Positions 1 through 13,148 of a stretch of DNA of 64,000 nucleotides are shown piece after piece. The notes under the pieces are model-generated. The model searched no databases, was not told the origin of the DNA, and worked only from the letters and a program-made list of their open reading frames with translations. Origin of the DNA: Monodelphis domestica (taxonomy: Eukaryota; Chordata; Mammalia; Didelphimorphia; Didelphidae); the NCBI RefSeq assembly GCF_027887165.1, contig NC_077227.1, positions 438,951,612 through 439,015,611 of the forward strand, in the 5' to 3' direction. Within the stretch, counting starts at the first letter, position 1, and each line of letters begins with the position of its first letter. A program made the translations under genes and the position numbers.

Positions 1-1461
1 GAGAGTCTAACAAGTTGTATAGAGTGATTATTAGAAATATTGCCCCCATCTCAGGGCTGCAAGGTGGAAGACTTCAGGTGAAATGTGGTGTCATCCCTGT
101 TAGACAGGGTTCCTTATTTGTTGACTGTTGGGAGAGTGAAATTCTTTTGCTACAGGGCTTCAAGCAGAATCTCCCACAGTCCCTTGAAGAGCTCTGTGGA
201 AACATCCTGATTTATGGTGGAATGGAGGCCTCATGTGACAAAGGAGTGGAAACAAACCGGTGGCCCTACAGGAGGAGAATGGTTGACAAACCTGATCTTT
301 TAACCTGAGGATTTATGTTTGGAAAACAGGAGATAGAAGTAAAAGAATTCTCTCTGTTAATGAATGGAGAGTCTTATAAGTTGTATAAAAATCAAATGAG
401 AAATATTGCCCCCATCCCTGGGCTGCCAGGTGGGAGACTTCAGGTGATATGTGGTGTCACCTTGTTAGACAAGGTTCCTGATTTGTTGAGTGTTGGGAGA
501 GTGAATTTCCTTTCTTACAGGGCTTCAATCAGCATCTTCCACAGCTCATCAAAGAACCATGAATGCATCCTGAGTTTTGATGGAATGGAAGCCTCATGTA
601 ACAAAGGAGTGGAAACAAACCGGTGGCCTTACAGAAGGAGAATTGGTAAGAAACCTGAGCTTTTAAACTGAGGAATAAGGGTTGGAGGCTAAAAGAAAAT
701 GTAAATGGAAGCCTCGCTGTCAATGAATGGAGAGTCTAACAAGCTGTATAGAGAGAGCAATGGAAATATTGCCCCCACCCCTGGGCTGCAAAGTGGGAGA
801 CTTCGGTGCATATGTGGTGTCATCCCTGTTAGACAGGGTTCCTTATTTGTTGACTGTTGGGGGAGTGAATTTCCTTTGCTACAGGGCTTCAATCAGCATC
901 TTCCCCAGCTCATCTAAGAACCATGAAGATGCATCCTGAGTTTTGATGGAATGGAAGCCTCAGGTAACAAAGGAGTGGAAACAAACCGGTGGCCCTACAG
1001 GAGGAGAATGGTTGACAAACCTGATCTTTTAACCTGAGGATTTATGTTTGGAAAACAGGAGATAGAAGTAAAAGAATTCTCTCTGTTAATGAATGGAGAG
1101 TCTAATAAGTTGTATAAAAAGCAAATGAGAAATATTGCCCCCAACACTAGGCTGCCAGGTGGGAGAATTCAGAAGAAATGTGGTGTCAACATTTGGAGAC
1201 AAGGTTCCTTATATTTTGACTGTTGGGAGAGTGAATTATCTTTGCTGTAGGGTTTCAATCAGCATCTACCCCAGCTCATCTAAGAACCATGAAGAAGCAT
1301 CCTGAGTTTTGATGGAATGAAAGTCTCATGTCACAAAAGAGTTGAAACAAAGCAGTGGCCCTACAGATGGACAATTGTTGACAAACTTGAGGTTTTAAAC
1401 AGAGAAATAAGGTTTGGAAGCTAAAAGAAAATGTAAAAGGAAGCCTCGCTGTCAATGAAAG
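1..1461 (+). repeat. HOR block 1: A-B-C-D (4 monomers)
   Basis: Order read from subtype marks: A at 1, B at 367, C at 730, D at 1096. The C monomer has an A-type tail (TTGACAAACCTGATC, then GGAAAACAGGAGATAG). The D monomer starts B-like (TTGTATAAAAAGC) and becomes D-like at CACTAGGCTGCC, so both look like fusion products. Confidence 0.85.
95..109 (+). other. Representative monomer stem-loop (CCCTG-TTAGA-CAGGG)
   Basis: A perfect 5-bp inverted repeat with a 5-nt loop lies about 95 bp into the monomer, just before GGTTCCTTAT. A and C monomers have CCCTG/CAGGG. B, F and most E monomers have CCTTG/CAAGG (for example 460-474). D monomers usually have CCTTG-GGAGA-CAAGG. Fossil units keep CCCTG-GTAGA-CAGGG (30111-30125) and CCCTA-TCAGA-TAGGG (30918-30932). 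The function is unknown. Confidence 0.8.
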
Positions 1462-4400
1462 GAGAGTCTAACAAGTTGTATAGAGTGATTATTAGAAATA
1501 TTGCCCCCATCTCAGGGCTGCAAGGTGGGAGACTTCAGGTGAAATGTGCTGTCATCCCTGTTAGACAGGGTTCCTTATTTGTTGACTGTTGGGAGAGTGA
1601 AATTCTTTTGCTACAGGGCTTCAAGCAGAATCTCCCACAGTCCCTTGAAGAGCTCTGTGGAAACATCCTGATTTATGGTGGAATGGAAGCCTCATGTGAC
1701 AAAGGAGTGGAAACAAACCGGTGGCCCTACAGGAGGTGAATGGTTGACAAACCTGATCTTTTAACCTGAGGATTTATGTTTGGAAAACAGGAGATAGAAG
1801 TAAAAGAATTCTCTCTGTTAATGAATGGAGAGTCTAATAAGTTGTATAAAAAGCAAATGAGAAATATTGCCCCCATCCCTGGGCTGCCAGGTGGGAGACT
1901 TCAGGTGATATGTGGTGTCACCTTGTTAGACAAGGTTCCTTATTTTTTGACTGTTGGGAGAGTGAATTTCCTTTCTTACAGGGCTTCAATCAGCATCTTC
2001 CACAGCTCATCTAAGAACCATGAAGATGCATCCTGAGTTTTGATGGAATAGAAGCCTCATGTAACAAAGGAGTGGAAACAAACCAGTGGCCCTACAGAAG
2101 GAGAATTGGTGAGAAACCTGAGCTTTTAAACTGAGGAATAAGGGTTGGAGGCTAAAAGGAAATGTAAATGGAAGCCTCGCTGTCAATGAATGGAGTCTAA
2201 CAAGCTGTATAGAGAGAGTAATGGAAATTTTGCCCCCACTCCTGGGCTGCAAAGTGGGAGACTTCGGTGCATATGTGGTGTCATCCCTGTTAGACAGGGT
2301 TCCTTATTTGTTGACTGTTGGGGGAGTGAATTTCCTTTCTTACAGGGCTTCAATCAGCATCTTCCACAGCTCATCTAAGAACCATGAAGATGCAACCTGA
2401 GTTTTGATGGAATGGAAGCCTCATGTAACAAAGGAGTGGAAACAAACCGGTGGCCCTACAGGAGGAGAATTGGTGAGAAACCTGATCTTTTAACCTGAGG
2501 ATTTATGTTTGGAAAACAGGAGATAGAAGTAAAAGAATTCTCTCTGTTAATGAATGGAGAGTCTAATAAGTTGTATAAAAAGCAAATGAGAAATATTGCC
2601 CCCATCCCTGGGCTGCCAGGTGGGAGACTTCAGGTGATATGTGGTGTCACCTTGTTAGACAAGGTTCCTTATTTTTTGACTGTTGGGAGAGTGAATTTCC
2701 TTTCTTACAGGGCTTCAATCAGCATCTTCCACAGCTCATCTAAGAACCATGAAGATGCATCCTGAGTTTTGATGGAATAGAAGCCTCATGTAACAAAGGA
2801 GTGGAAACAAACCGGTGGACCTACAGAAGGAGAATTGGTGAGAAACCTGAGCTTTTAAACTGAGGAATAAGGGTTGGAGGCTAAAAGGAAAAGTAAATGG
2901 AAGCCTCGCTGACAATGAATGGAGAGTCTAACAAGCTGTATAGAGAGAGTAATGGAAATATTGCCCCCACCCCTGGGCTGCAAAGTGGGAGACTTCGGTG
3001 CATATGTGGTGTCATCCCTGTTAGACAGGGTTCCTTATTTGTTGACTGTTGGGAGAGTGAAATTCTTTTGCTACAGGGCTTCAACCAGAATCTCTCACAG
3101 TCCCTTGAAGAGCTCTGTGGAAACATCCTGATTTATGGTGGAATGGAAGCCTCATGTGACAAAGGAGTGGAAACAAACTGGTGGCCCTACGGGAGGAGAA
3201 TGGTAGACAAACCTGATCTTTTAACCTGAGGATTTATGTTTGGAAAACAGAAGATAGAAGTAAAAGAATTCTCACTGTTAATGAACGGAGAGTCTAATAA
3301 GTAGTATAAAAAGCAAATGAGAAATATTGCCCCCACCCCTGGGCTGCCAGGTGGGAGACTTCAGGTGACATATGGTGTCATCCTTGTTAGACAAGGTTCC
3401 TTATTTTTTGACTGTTGGGAGAGTGAATTTCCTTTCTTACAGGTCTTCAATCAGCATCTTCCACAGCTTATCTAAGAACCATGAAGATGCATCCTGAGTT
3501 TTGATGGAATGGAAGCCTCATGTAAAAAAGGAGTGGAAACAATCCGGTGGCCCTACGGGAGGAGAATGGTTGACTAACCAGATCTTTTAACCTGAGGATT
3601 TATGTTTGGAAGACAGAAAAAGAATTGAAAGAAGCCTCGCTGTCAATGAATGGAGAGTCTAATAAGTAGTATAAAAAGCAAATGAGAAATATTGCCCCCA
3701 CCCCTGGGCTGCCAGGTGGGAGACTTCAGGTGACATGTGGTGTCATCCTTGTTAGACAAGGTTCCTTATTTTTTGACTGTTCGGAGAGTGAATTTCCTTT
3801 CTTACAGGGCTTCAATCAGCATCTTCCACAGCTCATCTAAGAACCATGAAGATGCATCCTGAGTTTTGATGGAATGGAAGCCTCATGTAACAAAGGAGTG
3901 GAAATAAACGGGTGGCCCTACAGAAGGAGAATTGGTGAGAAACCTGTGCTTTTAAACTGAGGAATAAGGGTTGGAGGCTAAAAGAAAATGTAAATGGAAG
4001 CCTCGCTGTCAATGAATGGAGAGTCTAACAAGCTGTATAGAGAGAGTAATGGAAATATTGCCCCCACCCCTGGGCTGCAAAGTGGGAGACTTTGGTGCAT
4101 ATGTGGTGTCATCCCTGTTAGACAGGGTTCCTTATTTGTTGACTGTTGGGAGAGTGAATTTCCTTTGCTACAGGACTTCAATCAGCATCTTCCCCAGCTC
4201 ATCTAAGAACCATGAAGATGCATCCTGAGTTTTGATGGAATAGAAGCCTCATGTAACAAAGGAGTGGAAACAAACCGGTGGCCCTACGGGAGGAGAATGG
4301 TTGACTAACCAGATCTTTTAACCTGAGGATTTATGTTTGGAAGGCATAAAAATTATTGAAAGAAGCCTCGCTGTCAATGAATGGAGAGTCTAATAAGTAG

Positions 4401-5115
4401 TATAAAAAGCAAATGAGAAATATTGCCCCCACCCCTGGGCTGCCAGGTGGGAGACTTCAGGTGAAATGTGGTGTCATCCTTGTTAGACAAGGTTCCTTAT
4501 TTTTTGACTGTTGGGAGAGTGAATTTCCTTTCTTACAGGGCTTCAATCAGCATCTTCCACAGCTCATCTAAGAACCATGAAGATGCATCCTGAGTTTTGA
4601 TGGAATAGAAGCCTCATGTAACAAAGGAGTGGAAACAAACCAGTGGCCCTACGGGAGGAGAATGGTTGACTAACCAGATCTTTTAACCTGAGGATTTATG
4701 TTTGGAAGACAGAAGAAAGAATTAAAAGAAGTCTCATTGTCAATGAATGGAGAGTCAAATAAGTAGTATAAAAAGAAAATGAGAAATATTGCCCCCAACC
4801 CTAGGCTGCCAGGTGGGAGAATTCAGAAGAAATGTGGTGTCATCCTTGGGAGACAAGGTTCCTTATATTTTGACTGTTGGGAGAGTGAATTAACTTTGCT
4901 GTAGGGTTTCAATCAGCATCTTCCCCAGCTCATCTAAGAACCATGAAGAAGCATCCTGAGTTTTGATGGAATGAAAGTCTCAGGTGACAAAAGAGTTGAA
5001 ACAAACCAGTGGCCCTACAGATGGACAATTGTTGACAAACTTGAGGTTTTAAACAGAGGAATAAGGTTTGGAGGCTAAAAGAAAATGTAAAAGGAAGCCT
5101 CGCTGTCAATGAAAG
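1462..5115 (+). repeat. HOR block 2: irregular 10-mer
   Basis: Order: A (1462), B (1828), C (2192, with a 2-bp loss in the phase mark), B (2557), C-to-A chimera (2922), E-like (3288), F (3653), C (4019), F (4384), D (4750). The alternating B-C-B-C and F-C-F-D runs suggest local dimer expansion. The 2922 monomer begins as C (TATAGAGAGAGTAATGG) and ends as A (CTTGAAGAGCTCTGTGG). Confidence 0.8.
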
Positions 5116-8100
5116 GAGAGTCTAACAAGTTGTATAGAGTGATTATTAGAAATATTGCCCCCATCTCAGGGCTGCAAGGTGGAAGACTTCAGGTGAAATG
5201 TGGTGTCATCCCTGTTAGACAGGGTTCCTTATTTGTTGACTGTTGGGAGAGTGAAATTCTTTTGCTACAGGGCTTCAAGCAGAATCTCCCACAGTCCCTT
5301 GAAGAGCTCTGTGGAAACATCCTGATTTATGGTGGAATGGAGGCCTCATGTGACAAAGGAGTGGAAACAAACCGGTGGCCCTACAGGAGGAGAATGGTTG
5401 ACAAACCTGATCTTTTAACCTGAGGATTTATGTTTGGAAAACAGGAGATAGAAGTAAAAGAATTCTCACTGTTAATGAACGGAGAGTCTAATAAGTAGTA
5501 TAAAAAGCAAATGAGAAATATTGCCCCCACCCCTGGGCTGCCAGGTGGTAGACTTCAGGTGAAATGTGGTGTCATCCTTGTTAGACAAGGTTCCTTCTTT
5601 TTTACTGTTGGGAGAGTGAATTTCCTTTCTTACAGGGCTTCAATCAGCATCTACCACAGCTCATCTAAGAACCATGAAGATGCATCCTGATTTATGGTGG
5701 AATGGAAGCCTCATGTGACAAAGGAGTGGAAACAAACCAGTGGCCCTACAGGAGGAGAATGGTTGACAAACCTGATCTTTTAACCTGAGGATTTATGTTT
5801 GGAAAACAGGAGATAGAAGTAAAAGAATTCTCTCTGTTAATGAATGGAGAGTCTAATAAGTTGTATAAAAAGCAAATGAGAAATATTGCCCCTAACCCTG
5901 GGCTGCCAGGTGGGAGACTTCAGGTGATATGTGGTGTCACCTTGTTAGACAAGGTTCCTTATTTTTTGACTGTTGGGAGAGTGAATTTCCTTTCTTACAG
6001 GGCTTCAATCAGCATCTTCCACAGCTCATCTAAGAACCATGAAGATGCATCCTGAGTTTTGATGGAATGGAAGCCTCATGTAACAAAGGAGTGGAAACAA
6101 ACCGGTGGCCCTACAGAAGGAGAATTGGTGAGAAACCTGAGCTTTTAAACTGAGGAGTAAGGGTTGGAGGCTAAAAGGAAATGTAAATGGAAGCCTCGCT
6201 GTCAATGAATGGAGTCTAACAAGCTGTATAGAGAGAGTAATGGAAATATTGCCCCCACTCCTGGGCTGCAAAGTGGGAGACTTCGGTGCATATGTGGTGT
6301 CATCCCTGTTAGACAGGGTTGCTTATTTGTTGACTGTTGGGGGAGTGAATTTCCTTTGCTACAGGGCTTCAATCAGCATCTTCCCCAGCTCATCTAAGAA
6401 CCATGAAGATGCATCCTGAGTTTTGATGGAATAGAAGCCTCATGTAACAAAGGAGTGGAAACAAACCGGTGGCCCTACGGGAGGAGAATGGTTGACTAAC
6501 CAAATCTTTTAACCTGAGGATTTATGTTTGGAAGACAGAAAAAGAATTGAAAGAAGCCTCGCTGTCAATGAATGGAGAGTCTAATAAGTAGTATAAAAAG
6601 CAAATGAGAAATATTTCCCCCACCCCTGGGCTGCTGGTGGGAGACTTCAGGTGAAATGTGGTGTCATCCTTGGGAGACAAGGTTCCTTATATTTTGACTG
6701 TTGGGAGAGTGAATTAACTTTGCTGTAGGGTTTCAATCAGCATCTTCCCCAACTCATCTAAGAACCATGAAGAAGCATCCTGAGTTTTGATGGAATGAAA
6801 GTCTCATGTGACAAAAGAGTTGAAACAAACCAGTGGCCCTACAGACGGACAATTGTTGACAAACTTGAGGTTTTAAACAGAGGAATAAGGTTTGGAGGCT
6901 AAAAGAAAATGTAAAAGGAAGCCTCGCTGTCAATGAAAGGAGAGTCTAACAAGTTGTATAGAGTGATTATTAGAAATATTGCCCCCATCTCAGGGCTGCA
7001 AGGTGGGAGACTTCAGGTGAAATGTGCTGTCATCCCTGTTAGACAGGGTTCCTTATTTGTTGACTGTTGGGAGAGTGAAATTCTTTTGCTACAGGGCTTC
7101 AACCAGAATCTCTCACAGTCCCTTGAAGAGCTCTGTGGAAACATCCTGATTTATGGTGGAATGGAAGCCTCATGTGACAAAGGAGTGGAAACAAACCGGT
7201 GGCCCTACGGGAGGAGAATGGTTGACTAACCAGATCTTTTAACCTGAGGATTTATGTTTGGAAGACAGAAAAAGAATTGAAAGAAGCCTCGCTGTCAATG
7301 AATGGAGAGTCTAATAAGTAGTATAAAAAGCAAATGAGAAATATTTCCACCACCCCTGGGCTGCTGGTGGGAGACTTCAGGTGAAATGTGGTGTCATCCT
7401 TGGGAGACAAGGTTCCTTATATTTTGACTGTTGGGAGAGTGAATTAACTTTGCTGTAGGGTTTCAATCAGCATCTTCCCCAGCTCATCTAAGAACCATGA
7501 AGAAGCATCCTGAGTTTTGATGGAATGAAAGTCTCATGTGACAAAAGAGTTGAAACAAACCAGTGGCCCTACAGACGGACAATTGTTGACAAACTTGAGG
7601 TTTTAAACAGAGGAATAAGGTTTGGAGGCTAAAAGAAAATGTAAAAGGAAGCCTCGCTGTCAATGAAAGGAGAGTCTAACAAGTTGTATAGAGTGATTAT
7701 TAGAAATATTGCCCCCATCTCAGGGCTGCAAGGTGGGAGACTTCAGGTGAAATGTGGTGTCATCCCTGTTAGACAGGGTTCCTTATTTGTTGACTGTTGG
7801 GAGAGTGAAATTCTTTTGCTACAGGGCTTCAACCAGAATCTCTCACAGTCCCTTGAAGAGCTCTGTGGAAACATCCTGATTTATGGTGGAATGGAAGCCT
7901 CATGTGACAAAGGAGTGGAAACAAACTGGTGGCCCTACGGGAGGAGAATGGTTGACAAACCTGATTTTTAACCTGAGGATTTATGTTTGGAAAACAGAAG
8001 ATAGAAGTAAAAGAATTCTCACTGTTAATGAACGGAGAGTCTAATAAGTAGTATAAAAAGCAAATGAGAAATATTGCCCCCACCCCTGGGCTGCCAGGTG

Positions 8101-9496
8101 GGAGACTTCAGGTGACATATGGTGTCATCCTTGTTAGACAAGGTTCCTGATTTGTTGACTGTTGGGAGAGTGAATTTCCTTTCTTACAGGGCTTCAATCA
8201 GCATCTTCCACAGCTTATCTAAGAACCATGAAGATGCATCCTGAGTTTTGATGGAATGGAAGCCTCATGTAACAAAGGAGTGGAAACAATCCGGTGGCCC
8301 TACGGGAGGAGAATGGTTGACTAACCAGATCTTTTAACCTGAGGATTTATGTTTGGAAGACAGAAAAAGAATTGAAAGAAGCCTCGCTGTCAATGAATGG
8401 AGAGTCTAACAAGCTGTATAGAGAGAGTAATGGAAATATTGCCCCCACCCCTGGGCTGCAAAGTGGGAGACTTTGGTGCATATGTGGTGTCATCCCTGTT
8501 AGACAGGGTTCCTTATTTGTTGACTGTTGGGAGAGTGAATTTCCTTTGCTACAGGACTTCAATCAGCATCTTCCCCAGCTCATCTAAGAACCATGAAGAT
8601 GCATCCTGAGTTTTGATGGAATAGAAGCCTCATGTAACAAAGGAGTGGAAACAAACCGGTGGCCCTACGGGAGGAGAATGTTTGACTAACCAGATCTTTT
8701 AACCTGAGGATTTATGTTTGGAAGGCAGAAAAAGAATTGAAAGAAGCCTCGCTGTCAATGAATGGAGAGTCTAATAAGTAGTATAAAAAGCAAATGAGAA
8801 ATATTGCCCCCACCCCTGGGCTGCCAGGTGGGAGACTTCAGGTGAAATGTGGTGTCATCCTTGTTAGACAAGGTTCCTTATTTTTTGACTGTTGGGAGAG
8901 TGAATTTCCTTTCTTACAGGGCTTCAATCAGCATCTTCCACAGCTCATCTAAGAACCATGAAGATGCATCCTGAGTTTTGATGGAATAGAAGCCTCATGT
9001 AACAAAGGAGTGGAAACAAACCAGTGGCCCTACGGGAGGAGAATGGTTGACTAACCAGATCTTTTAACCTGAGGATTTATGTTTGGAAGACAGAAGAAAG
9101 AATTAAAAGAAGTCTCATTGTCAATGAATGGAGAGTCAAATAAGTAGTATAAAAAGAAAATGAGAAATATTGCCCCCAACCCTAGGCTGCCAGGTGGGAG
9201 AATTCAGAAGAAATGTGGTGTCATCCTTGGGAGACAAGGTTCCTTATATTTTGACTGTTGGGAGAGTGAATTAACTTTGCTGTAGGGTTTCAATCAGCAT
9301 CTTCCCCAGCTCATCTAAGAACCATGAAGAAGCATCCTGAGTTTTGATGGAATGAAAGTCTCAGGTGACAAAAGAGTTGAAACAAACCAGTGGCCCTACA
9401 GATGGACAATTGTTGACAAACTTGAGGTTTTAAACAGAGGAATAAGGTTTGGAGGCTAAAAGAAAATGTAAAAGGAAGCCTCGCTGTCAATGAAAG
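5116..9496 (+). repeat. HOR block 3: 12 monomers, source-like copy of a large duplication
   Basis: Order: A, E, B, C, F/D (5116-6939); A, F/D (6940-7669); A, E, C, F, D (7670-9496). The same order, minus two monomers, follows in 9497-13148 with shared private variants: GGTGGAAGACTTC in the leading A, the 2-bp loss in the C phase mark (6212 and 10229), and the fused F/D monomer GGGCTGCTGGTGG. Confidence 0.85.
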
Positions 9497-12400
9497 GAGA
9501 GTCTAACAAGTTGTATAGAGTGATTATTAGAAATATTGCCCCCATCTCAGGGCTGCAAGGTGGAAGACTTCAGGTGAAATGTGGTGTCATCCCTGTTAGA
9601 CAGGGTTCCTTATTTGTTGACTGTTGGGAGAGTGAAATTCTTTTGCTACAGGGCTTCAAGCAGAATCTCCCACAGTCCCTTGAAGAGCTCTGTGGAAACA
9701 TCCTGATTTATGGTGGAATGGAGGCCTCATGTGACAAAGGAGTGGAAACAAACCGGTGGCCCTACAGGAGGAGAATGGTTGACAAACCTGATCTTTTAAC
9801 CTGAGGATTTATGTTTGGAAAACAGGAGATAGAAGTAAAAGAATTCTCACTGTTAATGAACGGAGAGTCTAATAAGTAGTATAAAAAGCAAATGAGAAAT
9901 ATTGCCCCCACCCCTGGGCTGCCAGGTGGTAGACTTCAGGTGAAATGTGGTGTCATCCTTGTTAGACAAGGTTCCTGATTTGTTGACTGTTGGGAGAGTG
10001 AATTTCCTTTCTTACAGGGCTTCAATCAGCATCTTCCACAGCTCATCTAAGAACCATGAAGATGCATCCTGAGTTTTGATGGAATGGAAGCCTCATGTAA
10101 CAAAGGAGTGGAAACAAACCGGTGGCCCTACAGAAGGAGAATTGGTGAGAAACCTGAGCTTTTAAACTGAGGAGTAAGGGTTGGAGGCTAAAAGGAAATG
10201 TAAATGGAAGCCTCGCTGTCAATGAATGGAGTCTAACAAGCTGTATAGAGAGAGTAATGGAAATATTGCCCCCACTCCTGGGCTGCAAAGTGGGAGACTT
10301 CGGTGCATATGTGGTGTCATCCCTGTTAGACAGGGTTCCTTATTTGTTGACTGTTGGGGGAGTGAATTTCCTTTGCTACAGGGCTTCAATCAGCATCTTC
10401 CCCAGCTCATCTAAGAACCATGAAGATGCATCCTGAGTTTTGATGGAATAGAAGCCTCATGTAACAAAGGAGTGGAAACAAACCGGTGGCCCTACGGGAG
10501 GAGAATGGTTGACTAACCAAATCTTTTAACCTGAGGATTTATGTTTGGAAGACAGAAAAAGAATTGAAAGAAGCCTCGCTGTCAATGAATGGAGAGTCTA
10601 ATAAGTAGTATAAAAAGCAAATGAGAAATATTTCCCCCACCCCTGGGCTGCTGGTGGGAGACTTCAGGTGAAATGTGGTGTCATCCTTGGGAGACAAGGT
10701 TCCTTATATTTTGACTGTTGGGAGAGTGAATTAACTTTGCTGTAGGGTTTCAATCAGCATCTTCCCCAACTCATCTAAGAACCATGAAGAAGCATCCTGA
10801 GTTTTGATGGAATGAAAGTCTCATGTGACAAAAGAGTTGAAACAAACCAGTGGCCCTACAGACGGACAATTGTTGACAAACTTGAGGTTTTAAACAGAGG
10901 AATAAGGTTTGGAGGCTAAAAGAAAATGTAAAAGGAAGCCTCGCTGTCAATGAAAGGAGAGTCTAACAAGTTGTATAGAGTGATTATTAGAAATATTGCC
11001 CCCATCTCAGGGCTGCAAGGTGGGAGACTTCAGGTGAAATGTGCTGTCATCCCTGTTAGACAGGGTTCCTTATTTGTTGACTGTTGGGAGAGTGAAATTC
11101 TTTTGCTACAGGGCTTCAACCAGAATCTCTCACAGTCCCTTGAAGAGCTCTGTGGAAACATCCTGATTTATGGTGGAATGGAAGCCTCATGTGACAAAGG
11201 AGTGGAAACAAACCGGTGGCCCTACGGGAGGAGAATGGTTGACTAACCAGATCTTTTAACCTGAGGATTTATGTTTGGAAGACAGAAAAAGAATTGAAAG
11301 AAGCCTCGCTGTCAATGAATGGAGAGTCTAATAAGTAGTATAAAAAGCAAATGAGAAATATTTCCCCCACCCCTGGGCTGCTGGTGGGAGACTTCAGGTG
11401 AAATGTGGTGTCATCCTTGGGAGACAAGGTTCCTTATATTTTGACTGTTGGGAGAGTGAATTAACTTTGCTGTAGGGTTTCAATCAGCATCTTCCCCAGC
11501 TCATCTAAGAACCATGAAGAAGCATCCTGAGTTTTGATGGAATGAAAGTCTCATGTGACAAAAGAGTTGAAACAAACCAGTGGCCCTACAGACGGACAAT
11601 TGTTGACAAACTTGAGGTTTTAAACAGAGGAATAAGGTTTGGAGGCTAAAAGAAAATGTAAAAGGAAGCCTCGCTGTCAATGAAAGGAGAGTCTAACAAG
11701 TTGTATAGAGTGATTATTAGAAATATTGCCCCCATCTCAGGGCTGCAAGGTGGGAGACTTCAGGTGAAATGTGGTGTCATCCCTGTTAGACAGGGTTCCT
11801 TATTTGTTGACTGTTGGGAGAGTGAAATTCTTTTGCTACAGGGCTTCAACCAGAATCTCTCACAGTCCCTTGAAGAGCTCTGTGGAAACATCCTGATTTA
11901 TGGTGGAATGGAAGCCTCATGTGACAAAGGAGTGGAAACAATCCGGTGGCCCTATGGGAGGAGAATGGTTGACTAACCAGATCTTTTAACCTGAGGATTT
12001 ATGTTTGGAAGACAGAAAAAGAATTGAAAGAAGCCTCGCTGTCAATGAATGGAGAGTCTAACAAGCTGTATAGAGAGAGTAATGGAAATATTGCCCCCAC
12101 CCCTGGGCTGCAAAGTGGGAGACTTTGGTGCATATGTGGTGTCATCCCTGTTAGACAGGGTTCCTTATTTGTTGACTGTTGGGAGAGTGAATTTCCTTTG
12201 CTACAGGACTTCAATCAGCATCTTCCCCAGCTCATCTAAGAACCATGAAGATGCATCCTGAGTTTTGATGGAATAGAAGCCTCATGTAACAAAGGAGTGG
12301 AAACAAACCGGTGGCCCTACGGGAGGAGAATGTTTGACTAACCAGATCTTTTAACCTGAGGATTTATGTTTGGAAGGCAGAAAAAGAATTGAAAGAAGCC

Positions 12401-13148
12401 TCGCTGTCAATGAATGGAGAGTCTAATAAGTAGTATAAAAAGCAAATGAGAAATATTGCCCCCACCCCTGGGCTGCCAGGTGGGAGACTTCAGGTGAAAT
12501 GTGGTGTCATCCTTGTTAGACAAGGTTCCTTATTTTTTGACTGTTGGGAGAGTGAATTTCCTTTCTTACAGGGCTTCAATCAGCATCTTCCACAGCTCAT
12601 CTAAGAACCATGAAGATGCATCCTGAGTTTTGATGGAATAGAAGCCTCATGTAACAAAGGAGTGGAAACAAACCGGTGGCCCTACGGGAGGAGAATGGTT
12701 GACTAACCAGATCTTTTAACCTGAGGATTTATGTTTGGAAGACAGAAGAAAGAATTAAAAGAATTCTCTCTGTCAATGAATGGAGAGTCAAATAAGTAGT
12801 ATAAGAAGAAAATGAGAAATATTGCCCCCAACCCTAGGCTGCCAGGTGGGAGAATTCAGAAGAAATGTGGTGTCATCCTTGGGAGACAAGGTTCCTTATA
12901 TTTTGACTGTTGGGAGAGTGAATTAACTTTGCTGTAGGGTTTCAATCAGCATCTTCCCCAGCTCATCTAAGAACCATGAAGAAGCATCCTGAGTTTTGAT
13001 GGAATGAAAGTCTCATTTGACAAAAGAGTTGAAACAAACCAGTGGCCCTACAGATGGACAATTGTTGACAAACTTGAGGTTTTAAACAGAGGAATAAGGT
13101 TTGGAGGCTAAAAGAAAATGTAAAAGGAAGCCTCGCTGTCAATGAAAG
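9497..13148 (+). repeat. HOR block 4: 10 monomers, shortened copy of block 3
   Basis: Order: A, E/B fusion, C, F/D (9497-10956); A, F/D (10957-11686); A/E fusion, C, F, D (11687-13148). Relative to block 3 it is 729 bp shorter, that is two monomers. Each loss is marked by a fusion monomer (9863 and 11687), as expected from in-register deletion between neighbouring monomers. Confidence 0.85.
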
